Shown in pieces: positions 6,828-14,445 of a stretch of DNA of 21,707 bases; positions within the stretch are counted from its first letter, which is position 1, and each line of letters starts with the position of its first letter. Source of the stretch: Acetobacteraceae bacterium (GTDB lineage Bacteria > Pseudomonadota > Alphaproteobacteria > Acetobacterales > Acetobacteraceae); assembly GCA_025356735.1 (NCBI GenBank), contig JANXRT010000092.1, positions 1 to 21,707 on the forward strand. The letters run 5' to 3'. Both the position numbers and the translations under genes were made by a program. The notes beneath the pieces are model-generated. The model was not told the origin of the DNA and did not search any database. It was given only the letters and a program-made list of their open reading frames with translations.

Positions 6828-6867
6828 TTGCGCGGCGCGTGTGAAGTGTGTAGAACAAAACGTGACC
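6828..6867 (+). promoter_or_regulatory. Possible promoter with LexA-box-like site before the radical SAM gene
   Basis: TTGCGC (6828-6833) and TAGAAC (6851-6856) are 17 bp apart. Overlapping the -10 box is GAAC (6853-6856), seven bases, then GACC (6864-6867), a 7-of-8 match to the alphaproteobacterial LexA half-site pattern GAAC-N7-GAAC. The ATG follows directly at 6868, so the transcript would be nearly leaderless. The -35 match is weak. Confidence 0.35.
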
Positions 6868-8085
6868 ATGGAGCTTCTCAAGAAACTCGAAATTTTGGCG
6901 GATGCCGCCAAATACGATGCCTCGTGCGCTTCTAGCGGCACGGCGCCGAGGAATTCGCTTGGTGCCAAGGATGGCGTCGGATCGACCGAGGGCATGGGCA
7001 TCTGCCACGCCTATGCGCCGGATGGGCGGTGCATCTCGCTGCTGAAAATCCTGCTGACCAATTCTTGCGTCTATGACTGCCTGTATTGCATCAACCGCAA
7101 GTCGTCTAACGTGCGGCGCGCGCGGTTCACGGTCGAGGAGATCGTGACCCTCACGCTCGGGTTTTACCGGCGCAACTGCATCGAGGGCCTGTTCCTCAGT
7201 TCCGGCATCATCCGCGACCCGGACTACACGATGGAGCAGGTTGTGCGGGTTGCCCGCGTGCTGCGGGAGGAGCATGGCTTTCGCGGCTATATCCATCTGA
7301 AAACCATTCCGGACGCCGATCCCGCGCTCCTGGCCGAGGCCGGGCGCTACGCCGACCGGCTCAGCATCAATGTCGAGCTGCCGACTGAGCCTGGCCTTGC
7401 CGCATTGGCGCCGGAGAAGAACCTGCCGCGAATCCGGGCCTCGATGGGCCGCATGAAGACGCGCATCGACGAGGCGCGCGCCGATCGACGGGGCCCAAGA
7501 TTCGCACCGGCGGGACAAAGCACGCAGATGATCGTCGGCGCCGATGCCAGCTCCGACCGCGACGTTCTGGCTCTCAGCACCGACCTCTATGGCGCGTATG
7601 GCCTGCGTCGCGTCTATTATTCGGCGTTCAGCCCGATCCCGGATGCCTCGGCCAAGCTGCCGCCGATCCACGCGCCTCTTGTTCGCGAGCATCGGCTCTA
7701 CCAGGCCGACTGGCTGATGCGGTTCTATGGGTTTGCCGCACCGGAACTGGAAACCGACAACGCTGGCAACCTTGATCTGACCCTGGACCCGAAGCTGGCC
7801 TGGGCGCTGGCCCATCGCGAGCAGTTCCCCGTCGACTTGAACACCGCCCCGCGCGAGCGGCTGCTGCGCATTCCCGGCATTGGCGTGAAGTCGGTCGATG
7901 CCATCCTCAAGGCGCGTCGCCATCGCTGCGTGACGATGGAGGATCTGGCACGGCTTCGACTGCCCATCGCCAAGATCGGCGCTTTTGTTATTGCCCAGGG
8001 CCATCATCCCGGCGCCGCGCTGGACAGCGATCGGCTGCGCCAACGCCTGATGCCGAAGCCGGCACAGACCGAGATGTTCGGCTGA
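6868..8085 (+). CDS. Putative DNA modification/repair radical SAM protein
   Basis: A 405-residue radical SAM protein of the type linked to uracil-DNA-glycosylase-like genes (TIGR03916-type, from memory). It begins MELLKKLEILADAAKYDASC and has SSG followed by GICHAYAPDGRCISLLK. The iron-sulfur cluster motif C-x3-C-x2-C is Cys67, Cys71 and Cys74 in SCVYDCLYC. The TIM-barrel part contains LFLSSGI, IHLKTIPDAD and RLSINVELP. A helix-hairpin-helix near residues 325-350 (NTAPRERLLRIPGIGVKSVD) indicates DNA contact. The C-terminus QTEMFG resembles relatives. The substrate is unknown; DNA repair or base modification is inferred from partners and the HhH. The ATG at 6868 is chosen because the family starts at this MELL-like helix; a TTG at 6808 would add 20 residues without family support. 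Its TGA overlaps the next ATG by one base, so the pair is translationally coupled. Confidence 0.92.
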   Translation: MELLKKLEILADAAKYDASCASSGTAPRNSLGAKDGVGSTEGMGICHAYAPDGRCISLLKILLTNSCVYDCLYCINRKSSNVRRARFTVEEIVTLTLGFYRRNCIEGLFLSSGIIRDPDYTMEQVVRVARVLREEHGFRGYIHLKTIPDADPALLAEAGRYADRLSINVELPTEPGLAALAPEKNLPRIRASMGRMKTRIDEARADRRGPRFAPAGQSTQMIVGADASSDRDVLALSTDLYGAYGLRRVYYSAFSPIPDASAKLPPIHAPLVREHRLYQADWLMRFYGFAAPELETDNAGNLDLTLDPKLAWALAHREQFPVDLNTAPRERLLRIPGIGVKSVDAILKARRHRCVTMEDLARLRLPIAKIGAFVIAQGHHPGAALDSDRLRQRLMPKPAQTEMFG

Positions 8086-8882
8086 TGCGATCCGTCGTGC
8101 TCGACGACGAGGCGGACTGGCAGGGATGGCGTCTGGCCGCGCGATCGCTGGCCCTGCAAGGCATCGCCCCGGAGGAGATCGTGTGGTCGGTGCGAACGCC
8201 GGACGATTTGTTTGCCGCAGCGGCAGGCCCTAGCCCGGTGGCGTCGGAAGGCACCTTCAACGTGCCCAAGGCCTTGGTCGAACTCGGCCAAACGGTGATC
8301 CAGGCACGCGATCCGGCACGGTTCGCACTGCTATACCGGCTGCTATGGCGCGCCCATCGCGGCGAGCGGCATCTTCTGGATCAGGTCACCGACCTGGAGG
8401 TGCAGCGCGCTCAGCGCCTCGCTCAGGCAGTGCGGCGCGACACCCACAAGATGCGCGCCTTCGTGCGCTTCCGCGTCGTACAGGAACCTGGAGGCACGCG
8501 CCATGTCGCCTGGTTCGAGCCTGGCCACCACATCGTCGAGGCCAATGCCGACTTCTTCGTCCGCCGATTCGCGACCATGACCTGGTCGATCCTGACGCCC
8601 GATCGCTGTGCGCACTGGAATGGTGCCGACATGCACTTCACGCCGGGTGCCAACCGCGGCGATGTGCCGGACGATGATGCGCTGGAGGCGTATTGGCGGG
8701 CCTATTTCAGCGCCATTTTCAATCCGGCCCGGCTCAAGATCGGCGCCATGACTTCGGAAATGCCGCGCAAATATTGGCATAACCTGCCGGAGGCCGCGGC
8801 TATTCCAGAACTGATCCGGGGGGCTTCTAAACGGGTCTCGCTGATGGTGGAGAAGGCTGGGGCTCTGCCCCTACCGGAATAA
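8085..8882 (+). CDS. DUF4130/TIGR03915-type partner of the radical SAM protein, lacking a UDG domain
   Basis: The 265-residue product matches the family that accompanies the radical SAM protein upstream. Visible blocks are FNVPKALVELGQTVIQARDP, LLYRLLWRAHRGERHLLD, VRRDTHKMRAFVRFRVV, HVAWFEPGHHIVEANADFFV and FATMTWSILTP, ending near MPRKYWHNLPEAAAIPELI. In many proteobacteria this region is fused to a C-terminal uracil-DNA-glycosylase-like (UdgX-type) domain. Here that domain is absent. The last eight residues, AGALPLPE, and the TAA stop are encoded by the left end of the palindromic repeat at 8855-8958. This looks like truncation by repeat insertion, although standalone versions exist in other bacteria. 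DNA repair is inferred from the family; no catalytic residues are assigned. Confidence 0.87.
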   Translation: MRSVVLDDEADWQGWRLAARSLALQGIAPEEIVWSVRTPDDLFAAAAGPSPVASEGTFNVPKALVELGQTVIQARDPARFALLYRLLWRAHRGERHLLDQVTDLEVQRAQRLAQAVRRDTHKMRAFVRFRVVQEPGGTRHVAWFEPGHHIVEANADFFVRRFATMTWSILTPDRCAHWNGADMHFTPGANRGDVPDDDALEAYWRAYFSAIFNPARLKIGAMTSEMPRKYWHNLPEAAAIPELIRGASKRVSLMVEKAGALPLPE

Positions 8883-8958
8883 CGCCCAGAGCGCATCCGT
8901 AAGTAGAGGGCATACAAGTGGCCAGCCCCTTGGCGGGGTCTGGGGCAAAGCCCCAGCC
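8855..8958. repeat. Palindromic dispersed repeat, copy A
   Basis: A 104-bp element with 17-bp terminal inverted repeats: GGCTGGGGCTCTGCCCC at the left and, read inward on the other strand, GGCTGGGGCTTTGCCCC at the right (16 of 17 match). Each end is itself a GGGGC-N3-GCCCC hairpin. A related element lies between pstS and pstC. Copy A carries the final codons and stop of the DUF4130 gene and the terminator that follows it. Confidence 0.75.
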
Positions 8959-8962
8959 TTTT
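8940..8962 (+). terminator. Intrinsic terminator of the radical SAM operon
   Basis: CTGGGGC (8940-8946), loop AAA, GCCCCAG (8950-8956), then CCTTTT. Seven G/C-rich pairs with a short T-run on the plus strand, 58 bp after the DUF4130 stop. It is formed by the right end of repeat copy A. On the minus strand, after the tRNA, there is no T-run. Confidence 0.7.
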
Positions 8963-8971
8963 GCTTGGGAT

Positions 8972-9047
8972 TGGTGAGCCCGTTGGGATTCGAACCCAAG
9001 GCCCCAAGATTAAAAGTCTCGTGCTCTACCAGCTGAGCTACGGGCTC
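8972..9047 (-). tRNA. tRNA-Lys (anticodon UUU)
   Basis: Read on the minus strand, the 76-nt gene starts GAGCCCG and ends CGGGCTC, discriminator A, then an encoded CCA (8974-8972). The D stem GCTC/GAGC, anticodon stem CGAGA/TCTTG (one G-U pair) with loop CTTTTAA, and T stem TTGGG/CCCAA with TTCGAAT are all present. The anticodon TTT reads lysine codons. It lies 42 bp downstream of the cyclophilin gene on the same strand and may be cotranscribed with it. Confidence 0.97.
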
Positions 9048-9089
9048 ACAGACGGTGCCTAGAACAGCAGCCAGGCGCCAAGGTCAAGG

Positions 9090-9671
9090 CTACTTCGCGT
9101 CGGAAGCAACCTGGACCTTGATGATGCGGTCGGGGTTGGTCACCGAACCGCTGCCGCCGGCGCCGCGCTTGATCGCGTCGACGTATTCCATCCCGGACAC
9201 TACTTGGCCCCAGATCGTGTACTGTCCATCGAGATTCGGCGCCGGCGCGAACATTATGTAGAACTGGCTGTTGGCGCTGTTCGGGTCGCTGGTGCGCGCC
9301 GCGCCGACGGTACCGCGCAAGAAGCGCTTCTTGATGGTAAATTCGGACGGCAGATTCGGCAAATCGCTGCCGCCGGAGCCGGTGCCGGTAGGATCGCCGC
9401 CCTGAGCCATGAAGCCCTCGATCACGCGATGGAACGGGGTGTTGTCGTAGAAGCCTTTCCGCGCCAGTTCCTTGACCCGCGCGACGTGCTTTGGCGCGAG
9501 ATCGGGCAGCAGCTGAATCACCACGCGGCCGCCTTTCAGGTCCATGTACAGCGTGTTCTCGGGGTCCAGCGTCGGCTGGGCATTGGCGGTTTCGGACATG
9601 ATGGTTCCCATTGCAAGAGTGGCGGCCAATCCGGCGATCGACCGGATAGCGATGAAGCGGCGTGTGAGCAT
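9090..9671 (-). CDS. Peptidylprolyl isomerase, cyclophilin type, probably exported
   Basis: Cyclophilins speed cis-trans isomerisation of prolyl bonds during folding. Residues 1-32 look like a signal peptide: a basic start MLTRRFIAIRS, a hydrophobic stretch AGLAATLAMG, and an ANA-Q cleavage site. The mature domain begins near PTLDPENTLYMDL and carries KHVARVKELARKGFYD, the catalytic block FHRVIEGFMAQGGDP, and SANSQFYIMFAPAPNLDGQY. The Trp that binds cyclosporin in human cyclophilin A is replaced by Asn, as is usual in bacteria. The total of 193 residues fits a periplasmic PpiA-like protein. An internal Met at residue 25 (MSETANAQ) resembles the start of cytoplasmic forms, so a second, non-exported product cannot be excluded. 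It follows coaD by 23 bp in the gyrA-coaD operon. Confidence 0.93.
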   Translation of the reverse strand: MLTRRFIAIRSIAGLAATLAMGTIMSETANAQPTLDPENTLYMDLKGGRVVIQLLPDLAPKHVARVKELARKGFYDNTPFHRVIEGFMAQGGDPTGTGSGGSDLPNLPSEFTIKKRFLRGTVGAARTSDPNSANSQFYIMFAPAPNLDGQYTIWGQVVSGMEYVDAIKRGAGGSGSVTNPDRIIKVQVASDAK

Positions 9672-9694
9672 GATTGTCTCCGCGAGGGCCGGCG

Positions 9695-10216
9695 CTATTC
9701 CCGGCCGAGCTTGGCCAACGTGCGTTTGAGGGTAAATAGCGGCACGAATGTCGAAATATCGCCGCCCAGCTTGGCCACTTCCTTGACCAGACGGGAGGCG
9801 ATGAACTGGTGGGTCTCGCTGGCCAGCAGGAACACGGTTTCAACGTCCGGCGCCATGCGGTAGTTCATGCCAGCCATCTGAAATTCGTAGTCGAAGTCGG
9901 AAACTGTGCGCAGCCCACGCACGATCATGCAGGCATCGACCTTGCGCGCAAAGTCGATCAGCAGCCCTTCGAACGATACCACCTCGATAACGGTGCCGTT
10001 GCGCGCGACAATCGGCGCCATCTCGGCGCGAACCAGCTCCAAGCGCTCTTCCAACGAAAATAGCGGCCCCTTGCCAGAGCTTATCGAAACGCCGATCACC
10101 AGCCTGTCCATCAGCCGCGCGGCGCGGCCGATGATGTCGATGTGTCCGTTATGAACGGGATCGAAGGTGCCGGGATAGACGCCGGTGCGCTGGCGGTTGG
10201 TGGCCGGATCATTCAT
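9695..10216 (-). CDS. coaD: Phosphopantetheine adenylyltransferase
   Basis: CoaD transfers AMP from ATP to 4'-phosphopantetheine, the penultimate step of coenzyme A synthesis. The 173-residue protein has the nucleotidyltransferase opening GVYPGTFDPVHNGHIDII with the (T/H)xGH motif at 22-25. Family blocks follow: FSLEERLELVR, VVSFEGLLIDFAR, IVRGLRTVSDFDYEFQMAGMN and SRLVKEVAKLGGDIS. The start ATG at 10216 lies inside the end of gyrA (stop 10211-10209), an 8-nt overlap that suggests translational coupling. The frame stays open upstream in antisense-like sequence, but the family begins near this Met. Gene order gyrA-coaD-cyclophilin is common in alphaproteobacteria. Confidence 0.97.
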   Translation of the reverse strand: MNDPATNRQRTGVYPGTFDPVHNGHIDIIGRAARLMDRLVIGVSISSGKGPLFSLEERLELVRAEMAPIVARNGTVIEVVSFEGLLIDFARKVDACMIVRGLRTVSDFDYEFQMAGMNYRMAPDVETVFLLASETHQFIASRLVKEVAKLGGDISTFVPLFTLKRTLAKLGRE

Positions 10217-13016
10217 CCGTGTCGGTCTCCAACGGTGCGGCGTCGGTCGCCGGCGGCTCTGTGGCAGCCTCGTCGAGATCATCGGCGATGCCGTCATCGA
10301 CAATCGGGAAGACCGAATTAACGTGCTCGTCGGCGTTGAGCCGTAGCAGCATGACCCCCATCGCCTGCCGGCCGGTTATGCGGATTTCATCGCCGCGCAG
10401 CCGGATCAGCCGGCCGCCATCGGTCATCAGCATGACGTCGTCGCCCATGCGCACCGGAAAGCTGGCGGCGACCGCTTGGCCGCTGCGCTTTGACAGGGTG
10501 ATGTTTGCAATCCCCTGCCCGCCCCGGCCGGTGACTCGGTAGTCATAGGCCGAGGAGCGCTTGCCAAAGCCACCGTCCGTGACGGTCAGCAGCAGCTCCT
10601 CGGCCGTTTCCAATTCGGCGATGCGCTCGGGCGAAATGGATTCTTCGGCGACGACCTCGTCGATCTCGACCGGCTCGGCAACCGCCTCGGCTTCTTCCTC
10701 GGCGGCACCGTTGCGCCGCTTCTGGCTGGCGTATTTCAGATACGCGATCCGCTCCCCAGGGGTCGCCTCGACATGGCGCAGGACGGACAGGCTGATGACC
10801 TCGTCGCGGGGTTTTTGCCCGCCGCCTGGGGACAGGCGGATGCCGCGCACGCCATCGCTGTCGCGGCCGGCGAACACGCGAAGGTTGTCCTCGCTGATCT
10901 GGAACCGGATGCATTTGCCGGCGTGGGAAGCCAGCATGGCGTCGTCGCCCTCACGGCAGGTGGCGACGCCGATCAGCCGGTCGCCCTCGTCCAGCTTCAT
11001 GGCGATCAACCCGGAGGCGCGCACGTTGCGGAAATCGGACAGCCGGTTGCGGCGGACGTTGCCGTAACGCGTGGCGAAGATCAGGTGCAGGCTGTCCCAC
11101 AGGCTCTCATCCTGCGGCAGTGGCAGCACGGCGGTGATATTGTCGGCACCGAGTTCGGGTAGCAAATTGATCAAGGCGCGGCCCTTGGCAGTAGGGCTGG
11201 CTTCCGGCAGGCGCCACACCTTCTGGCGGAAGGCTTGGCCGCCGGAGGAGAAAAACAGCACCCATTGATGGGTGTGCGCGTTAAAGCTGCGCATGACGAT
11301 GTCGTCGCCACGGGTGCCCGCACCGCTGCGGCCACGGCCGCCGCGGTTCTGGGCACGGTAGGTTTCAAGCGGCGTGCGCTTGATGAAGCCGTCGCGGGTG
11401 ATCGTCACCACCATCTGGCCCGGCTCGATCAGGCTTTCGTCGTCCTGGTCGGCGATGCCGTCGGCGATTTCGGTCAGGCGCGGCGAGCCGATCTCGGCGC
11501 GCGCCTGGGCCAGCTCCTCGCGCATCACCTCCATGCGGCGGATGTGGGAGGACAGGATGTCGAGCAGGTCGCGGATGCGCGCGCCGACCTCAGTCAGCTC
11601 AGCCTGGATCTTCTCGCGCTCTAGGCCGGTCAGGCGGGCGAGGCGTAGTTCCAGGATGCCGCGCGCCTGGTCCTCGGTGAGGCGAACCGTGCCTTCCGCG
11701 GAAATGGCGTTGCGAAAATCGTCGATCAGCGCCAGCAGCACGCCGATGTCGCCCGATGGCCAGGGCTGCTCCATCAGGGCGGCGCGCGCGGTCGCGGCAT
11801 CCGGGCTGGCGCGGATGATGCGGATGACGTCGTCGATGTTGGCGACGGCCATGGCGAGGCCGAGCAACAAATGGCCGCGCTCACGCGACTTCATCAGCTC
11901 GAACCGGGCGCGGCGAAGGATCACATCCTCGCGAAACCGGATGAAGCAGGCGAGCGCGTCCTTCAGGCCCATCTGACGTGGGCGACCGGCATCCAGCGCC
12001 AGCATGTTGACGCCAAAGCTGGTCTGCAGCTGGGTAAAGCGATAGAGCTGGTTCAGCACCACCTCGCCGGTCGCATCGCGCTTGAGCTCGATCACCACCC
12101 GCATGCCGGACCGGTCGCTCTCGTCGCGGATATCGGAAATGCCCTCGATCTGCTTGGCACGGACCAGTTCGGCAATGCGTTCCTGCAGGACGGCCTTGTT
12201 GACCTGATAGGGCAGCTCGGTGATGACGATGGCGTCGCGATCTTTCCGGATCTCCTCGATCGTGGCGCGGGCGCGGATCATCACAGACCCGCGTCCGGTC
12301 TCGAAAGCCGAGCGGATGCCGGCACGGCCGAGGATGATGCCGCCGGTCGGGAAGTCCGGCCCCGGCACGATCCGCATCAGCTCCTCGAGCGAGGTATCGG
12401 GCTCTGCGATCAGGGCCAAGCAGGCGTCGATGATCTCGGTCGGATTGTGCGGCGGGATGTTGGTTGCCATGCCGACGGCGATGCCGCTGGCGCCGTTGAT
12501 CAGCAGGTTGGGGAAGCTGGCCGGCAGGACTTTCGGCTCGTGCTCGCTGTCGTCGTAGTTAGCCTGGAAATCGACGGTGTCGCGGTCGATGTCGGCCAGC
12601 AGCAGCCCGGCGGCGCGGGCCATACGGACCTCGGTGTAGCGCATCGCCGCCGGCGGATCGCCGTCGACCGAGCCGAAATTGCCCTGGCCGTCGATCAGCA
12701 AGGTGCGCATCGAGAACGGCTGCGCCATGCGGACCAGCGCATCGTAGATCGAGGCATCGCCGTGCGGATGGTACTTGCCCATCACCTCGCCGACAACGCG
12801 GGCGGACTTCCGGTAGGGCTTGTCGGAGGTGTAGCCGGCCTCCTGCATGGCGTAAAGGATGCGGCGGTGAACCGGCTTCAGACCGTCGCGCGCGTCGGGT
12901 AGCGCGCGGGCGACGATGACCGACATCGCGTAGTCGAGATACGACCGGCGCATTTCCTCTTCGAGCACTACCGGGTGCAGTTCTTCCGGTGGGGTGATGT
13001 CAGACGTGTCGCTCAA
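10209..13016 (-). CDS. gyrA: DNA gyrase subunit A
   Basis: GyrA is the cleavage-rejoining subunit of gyrase, which introduces negative supercoils. The 935-residue protein has the winged-helix and tower region from LEEEMRRSYLDYAMSVIVAR, the catalytic Tyr127 in AAMRYTE, a coiled-coil region around 440-500, and a C-terminal beta-pinwheel with a GyrA box QNRGGRG. That box argues for gyrase rather than topoisomerase IV. An acidic, low-complexity insertion (AAEEEAEAVAEPVEIDEVVA) separates blades, and the tail is acidic. In the quinolone region, KYHPHGDASIYDALV has Ala88 at the place of E. coli Ser83 and Asp92 at that of Asp87. The start appears to be TTG at 13016; no in-frame ATG precedes the conserved region and a stop (TGA) lies 15 nt upstream. 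It heads the gyrA-coaD-cyclophilin group. Confidence 0.97.
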   Translation of the reverse strand: MSDTSDITPPEELHPVVLEEEMRRSYLDYAMSVIVARALPDARDGLKPVHRRILYAMQEAGYTSDKPYRKSARVVGEVMGKYHPHGDASIYDALVRMAQPFSMRTLLIDGQGNFGSVDGDPPAAMRYTEVRMARAAGLLLADIDRDTVDFQANYDDSEHEPKVLPASFPNLLINGASGIAVGMATNIPPHNPTEIIDACLALIAEPDTSLEELMRIVPGPDFPTGGIILGRAGIRSAFETGRGSVMIRARATIEEIRKDRDAIVITELPYQVNKAVLQERIAELVRAKQIEGISDIRDESDRSGMRVVIELKRDATGEVVLNQLYRFTQLQTSFGVNMLALDAGRPRQMGLKDALACFIRFREDVILRRARFELMKSRERGHLLLGLAMAVANIDDVIRIIRASPDAATARAALMEQPWPSGDIGVLLALIDDFRNAISAEGTVRLTEDQARGILELRLARLTGLEREKIQAELTEVGARIRDLLDILSSHIRRMEVMREELAQARAEIGSPRLTEIADGIADQDDESLIEPGQMVVTITRDGFIKRTPLETYRAQNRGGRGRSGAGTRGDDIVMRSFNAHTHQWVLFFSSGGQAFRQKVWRLPEASPTAKGRALINLLPELGADNITAVLPLPQDESLWDSLHLIFATRYGNVRRNRLSDFRNVRASGLIAMKLDEGDRLIGVATCREGDDAMLASHAGKCIRFQISEDNLRVFAGRDSDGVRGIRLSPGGGQKPRDEVISLSVLRHVEATPGERIAYLKYASQKRRNGAAEEEAEAVAEPVEIDEVVAEESISPERIAELETAEELLLTVTDGGFGKRSSAYDYRVTGRGGQGIANITLSKRSGQAVAASFPVRMGDDVMLMTDGGRLIRLRGDEIRITGRQAMGVMLLRLNADEHVNSVFPIVDDGIADDLDEAATEPPATDAAPLETDTDE

Positions 13017-13183
13017 GGTTTTCTCGGATCAGTTCGTGAAGGTTTTTCGACTCCGCCCTCAGCGAAGGCGTGGGGTTTAGCATAAGGGTACGGGGTGTCA
13101 CCAGAACCGGTAGGGCTTGCGCCGGAACGCTCACCGGACCACGCTTCCAGCCAATAAAAAACGGCGGAACGGGAGACATTCGC

Positions 13184-14431
13184 ATGGATGATATGGGGAG
13201 CCAGGGCGCGTTTGCCTATGCCGGTATGCTGATGGCCGACCTGCCGCCGGCGGCTGCGCGGTGGGGCGGCTTCCCACCGTATTTCTTCATCGGCGGCAAC
13301 AACGACCCGACCCTGATTCCGACCGAAGCACTGGCCGAGGCCGCGGCGCGAGTGATCGAGCGCGAGGGCGCCAACCTCGCCATCTACAACATGGGACTGG
13401 GACCGCAGGGTTTTCCGGGGCTGCGCGAGTTCGTGGCGGCGAAGCTGCGACGGCGCCGGGCGATCGAATGCACCGCCGACGACGTGCTGATCACCACCGG
13501 CTCCGGTCAAGGCATCGATCTTGTCTGCCGGATGCTGGCGCAACCGGGCGACACCATCCTGGTCGAGGGGTTTTCCTATGGCGGCGCGATCACCCGATTT
13601 CGAAAACTCGGTCTGAAGATCGTCGGCATGGAGCTGGATGGCGACGGCATCCGGATGGACGCGCTGGAAGCCTCCCTGGCGGAACTGACAGGGCGCGGCA
13701 TCACGCCGCGCTTCATCTACACCATCCCAACCGTCCAGAACCCGACCGGCTCGATCATGCCGCTGGATCGGCGCCAACGGCTGCTGGCGCTTTCGGAAAA
13801 GCACGGCGTGCCGATCTTCGAGGATGAATGCTATTCGGATCTGTTATGGGGCGAAGAGGCACCGCCTGCCCTGTTTGCCCTCGATCCGACCCGGGTGATC
13901 CATATCGGGTCGTTCTCCAAGTCGCTCGCTCCGGCGTTGCGGGTGGGCTACATGGTGGCGGAATGGTCGGTGCTGTCGCGTGCGATCGCGCTGAAATCCG
14001 ACAACGGCACCGGCGCGATCGACCAGATGGTGATCGCCGAATATTTCGCCACGCACTACGCGGCGCATATCGATCGGCTGACGACGGAGCTTGAGGACAA
14101 GCTCGACGTCATGGAGGAGGCGGTGCGGCGGGAATTCGGCACCGCGGCCGAGATTTTCCGGCCCAAGGGCGGCATCTTCCTGTGGGTGAAGCTGCCAGAC
14201 AGCGTGGATGTGCGAGGCCTGGTGGCGCCGGCGGCGGCGGCCGGCCTGGCCTTCAACCCCGGCCCGGAATGGTCATGCGACGCCGATGCCGCGAAATCCT
14301 ATCTGCGCCTGTGCTTCGCCATGCCGTCGCGCCAGGTGATTGAGGATGGCGTGCGCGTGCTGGCGAGAGTCTGCTTCGAGCAGACCGGCATTCCCGTGTT
14401 CAGCGGGAACAAGGAAAACCTCGCCGGATAG
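13184..14431 (+). CDS. PLP-dependent aminotransferase, class I fold
   Basis: A 415-residue fold-type I aminotransferase. Blocks in order: YFFIGGNNDPTLIP, YNMGLGPQGFPGLREFVA, the phosphate-binding TTGSGQGIDLVCRMLAQPGD, FIYTIPTVQNPTGSIM with the Asn of the active site, FEDECYSDLLW, and GSFSKSLAPALRVGY with the PLP lysine Lys246. It ends with RLCFAMPSRQVIEDGVRVL, the substrate-arginine region. It resembles the 2-aminoadipate/aromatic-type aminotransferases related to MocR C-terminal domains, but has no N-terminal helix-turn-helix. The exact amino acid substrate cannot be told from the sequence. The ATG at 13184 has GGGAGA about 8 nt upstream; a longer in-frame GTG start (13070) adds non-family sequence. 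It diverges from gyrA and its end is 14 bp from phoB, convergent. Confidence 0.9.
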   Translation: MDDMGSQGAFAYAGMLMADLPPAAARWGGFPPYFFIGGNNDPTLIPTEALAEAAARVIEREGANLAIYNMGLGPQGFPGLREFVAAKLRRRRAIECTADDVLITTGSGQGIDLVCRMLAQPGDTILVEGFSYGGAITRFRKLGLKIVGMELDGDGIRMDALEASLAELTGRGITPRFIYTIPTVQNPTGSIMPLDRRQRLLALSEKHGVPIFEDECYSDLLWGEEAPPALFALDPTRVIHIGSFSKSLAPALRVGYMVAEWSVLSRAIALKSDNGTGAIDQMVIAEYFATHYAAHIDRLTTELEDKLDVMEEAVRREFGTAAEIFRPKGGIFLWVKLPDSVDVRGLVAPAAAAGLAFNPGPEWSCDADAAKSYLRLCFAMPSRQVIEDGVRVLARVCFEQTGIPVFSGNKENLAG

Positions 14432-14445
14432 TCGCCCGGCCGTGC

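Noticed and set aside
6694..8043. 449-codon minus-strand open frame opposite the radical SAM gene
   Set aside because: The plus strand carries the CxxxCxxC and HhH motifs, so this is a shadow frame.
8859..8871. GGGGCTCTGCCCC as a terminator of its own
   Set aside because: It lies within codons of the DUF4130 gene and no T-run follows; it is the left end of repeat copy A.
11871..12902. 343-codon plus-strand open frame inside gyrA
   Set aside because: It is antisense to strongly conserved GyrA sequence, rich in His, Asp and Arg as expected of a GC-rich shadow frame.
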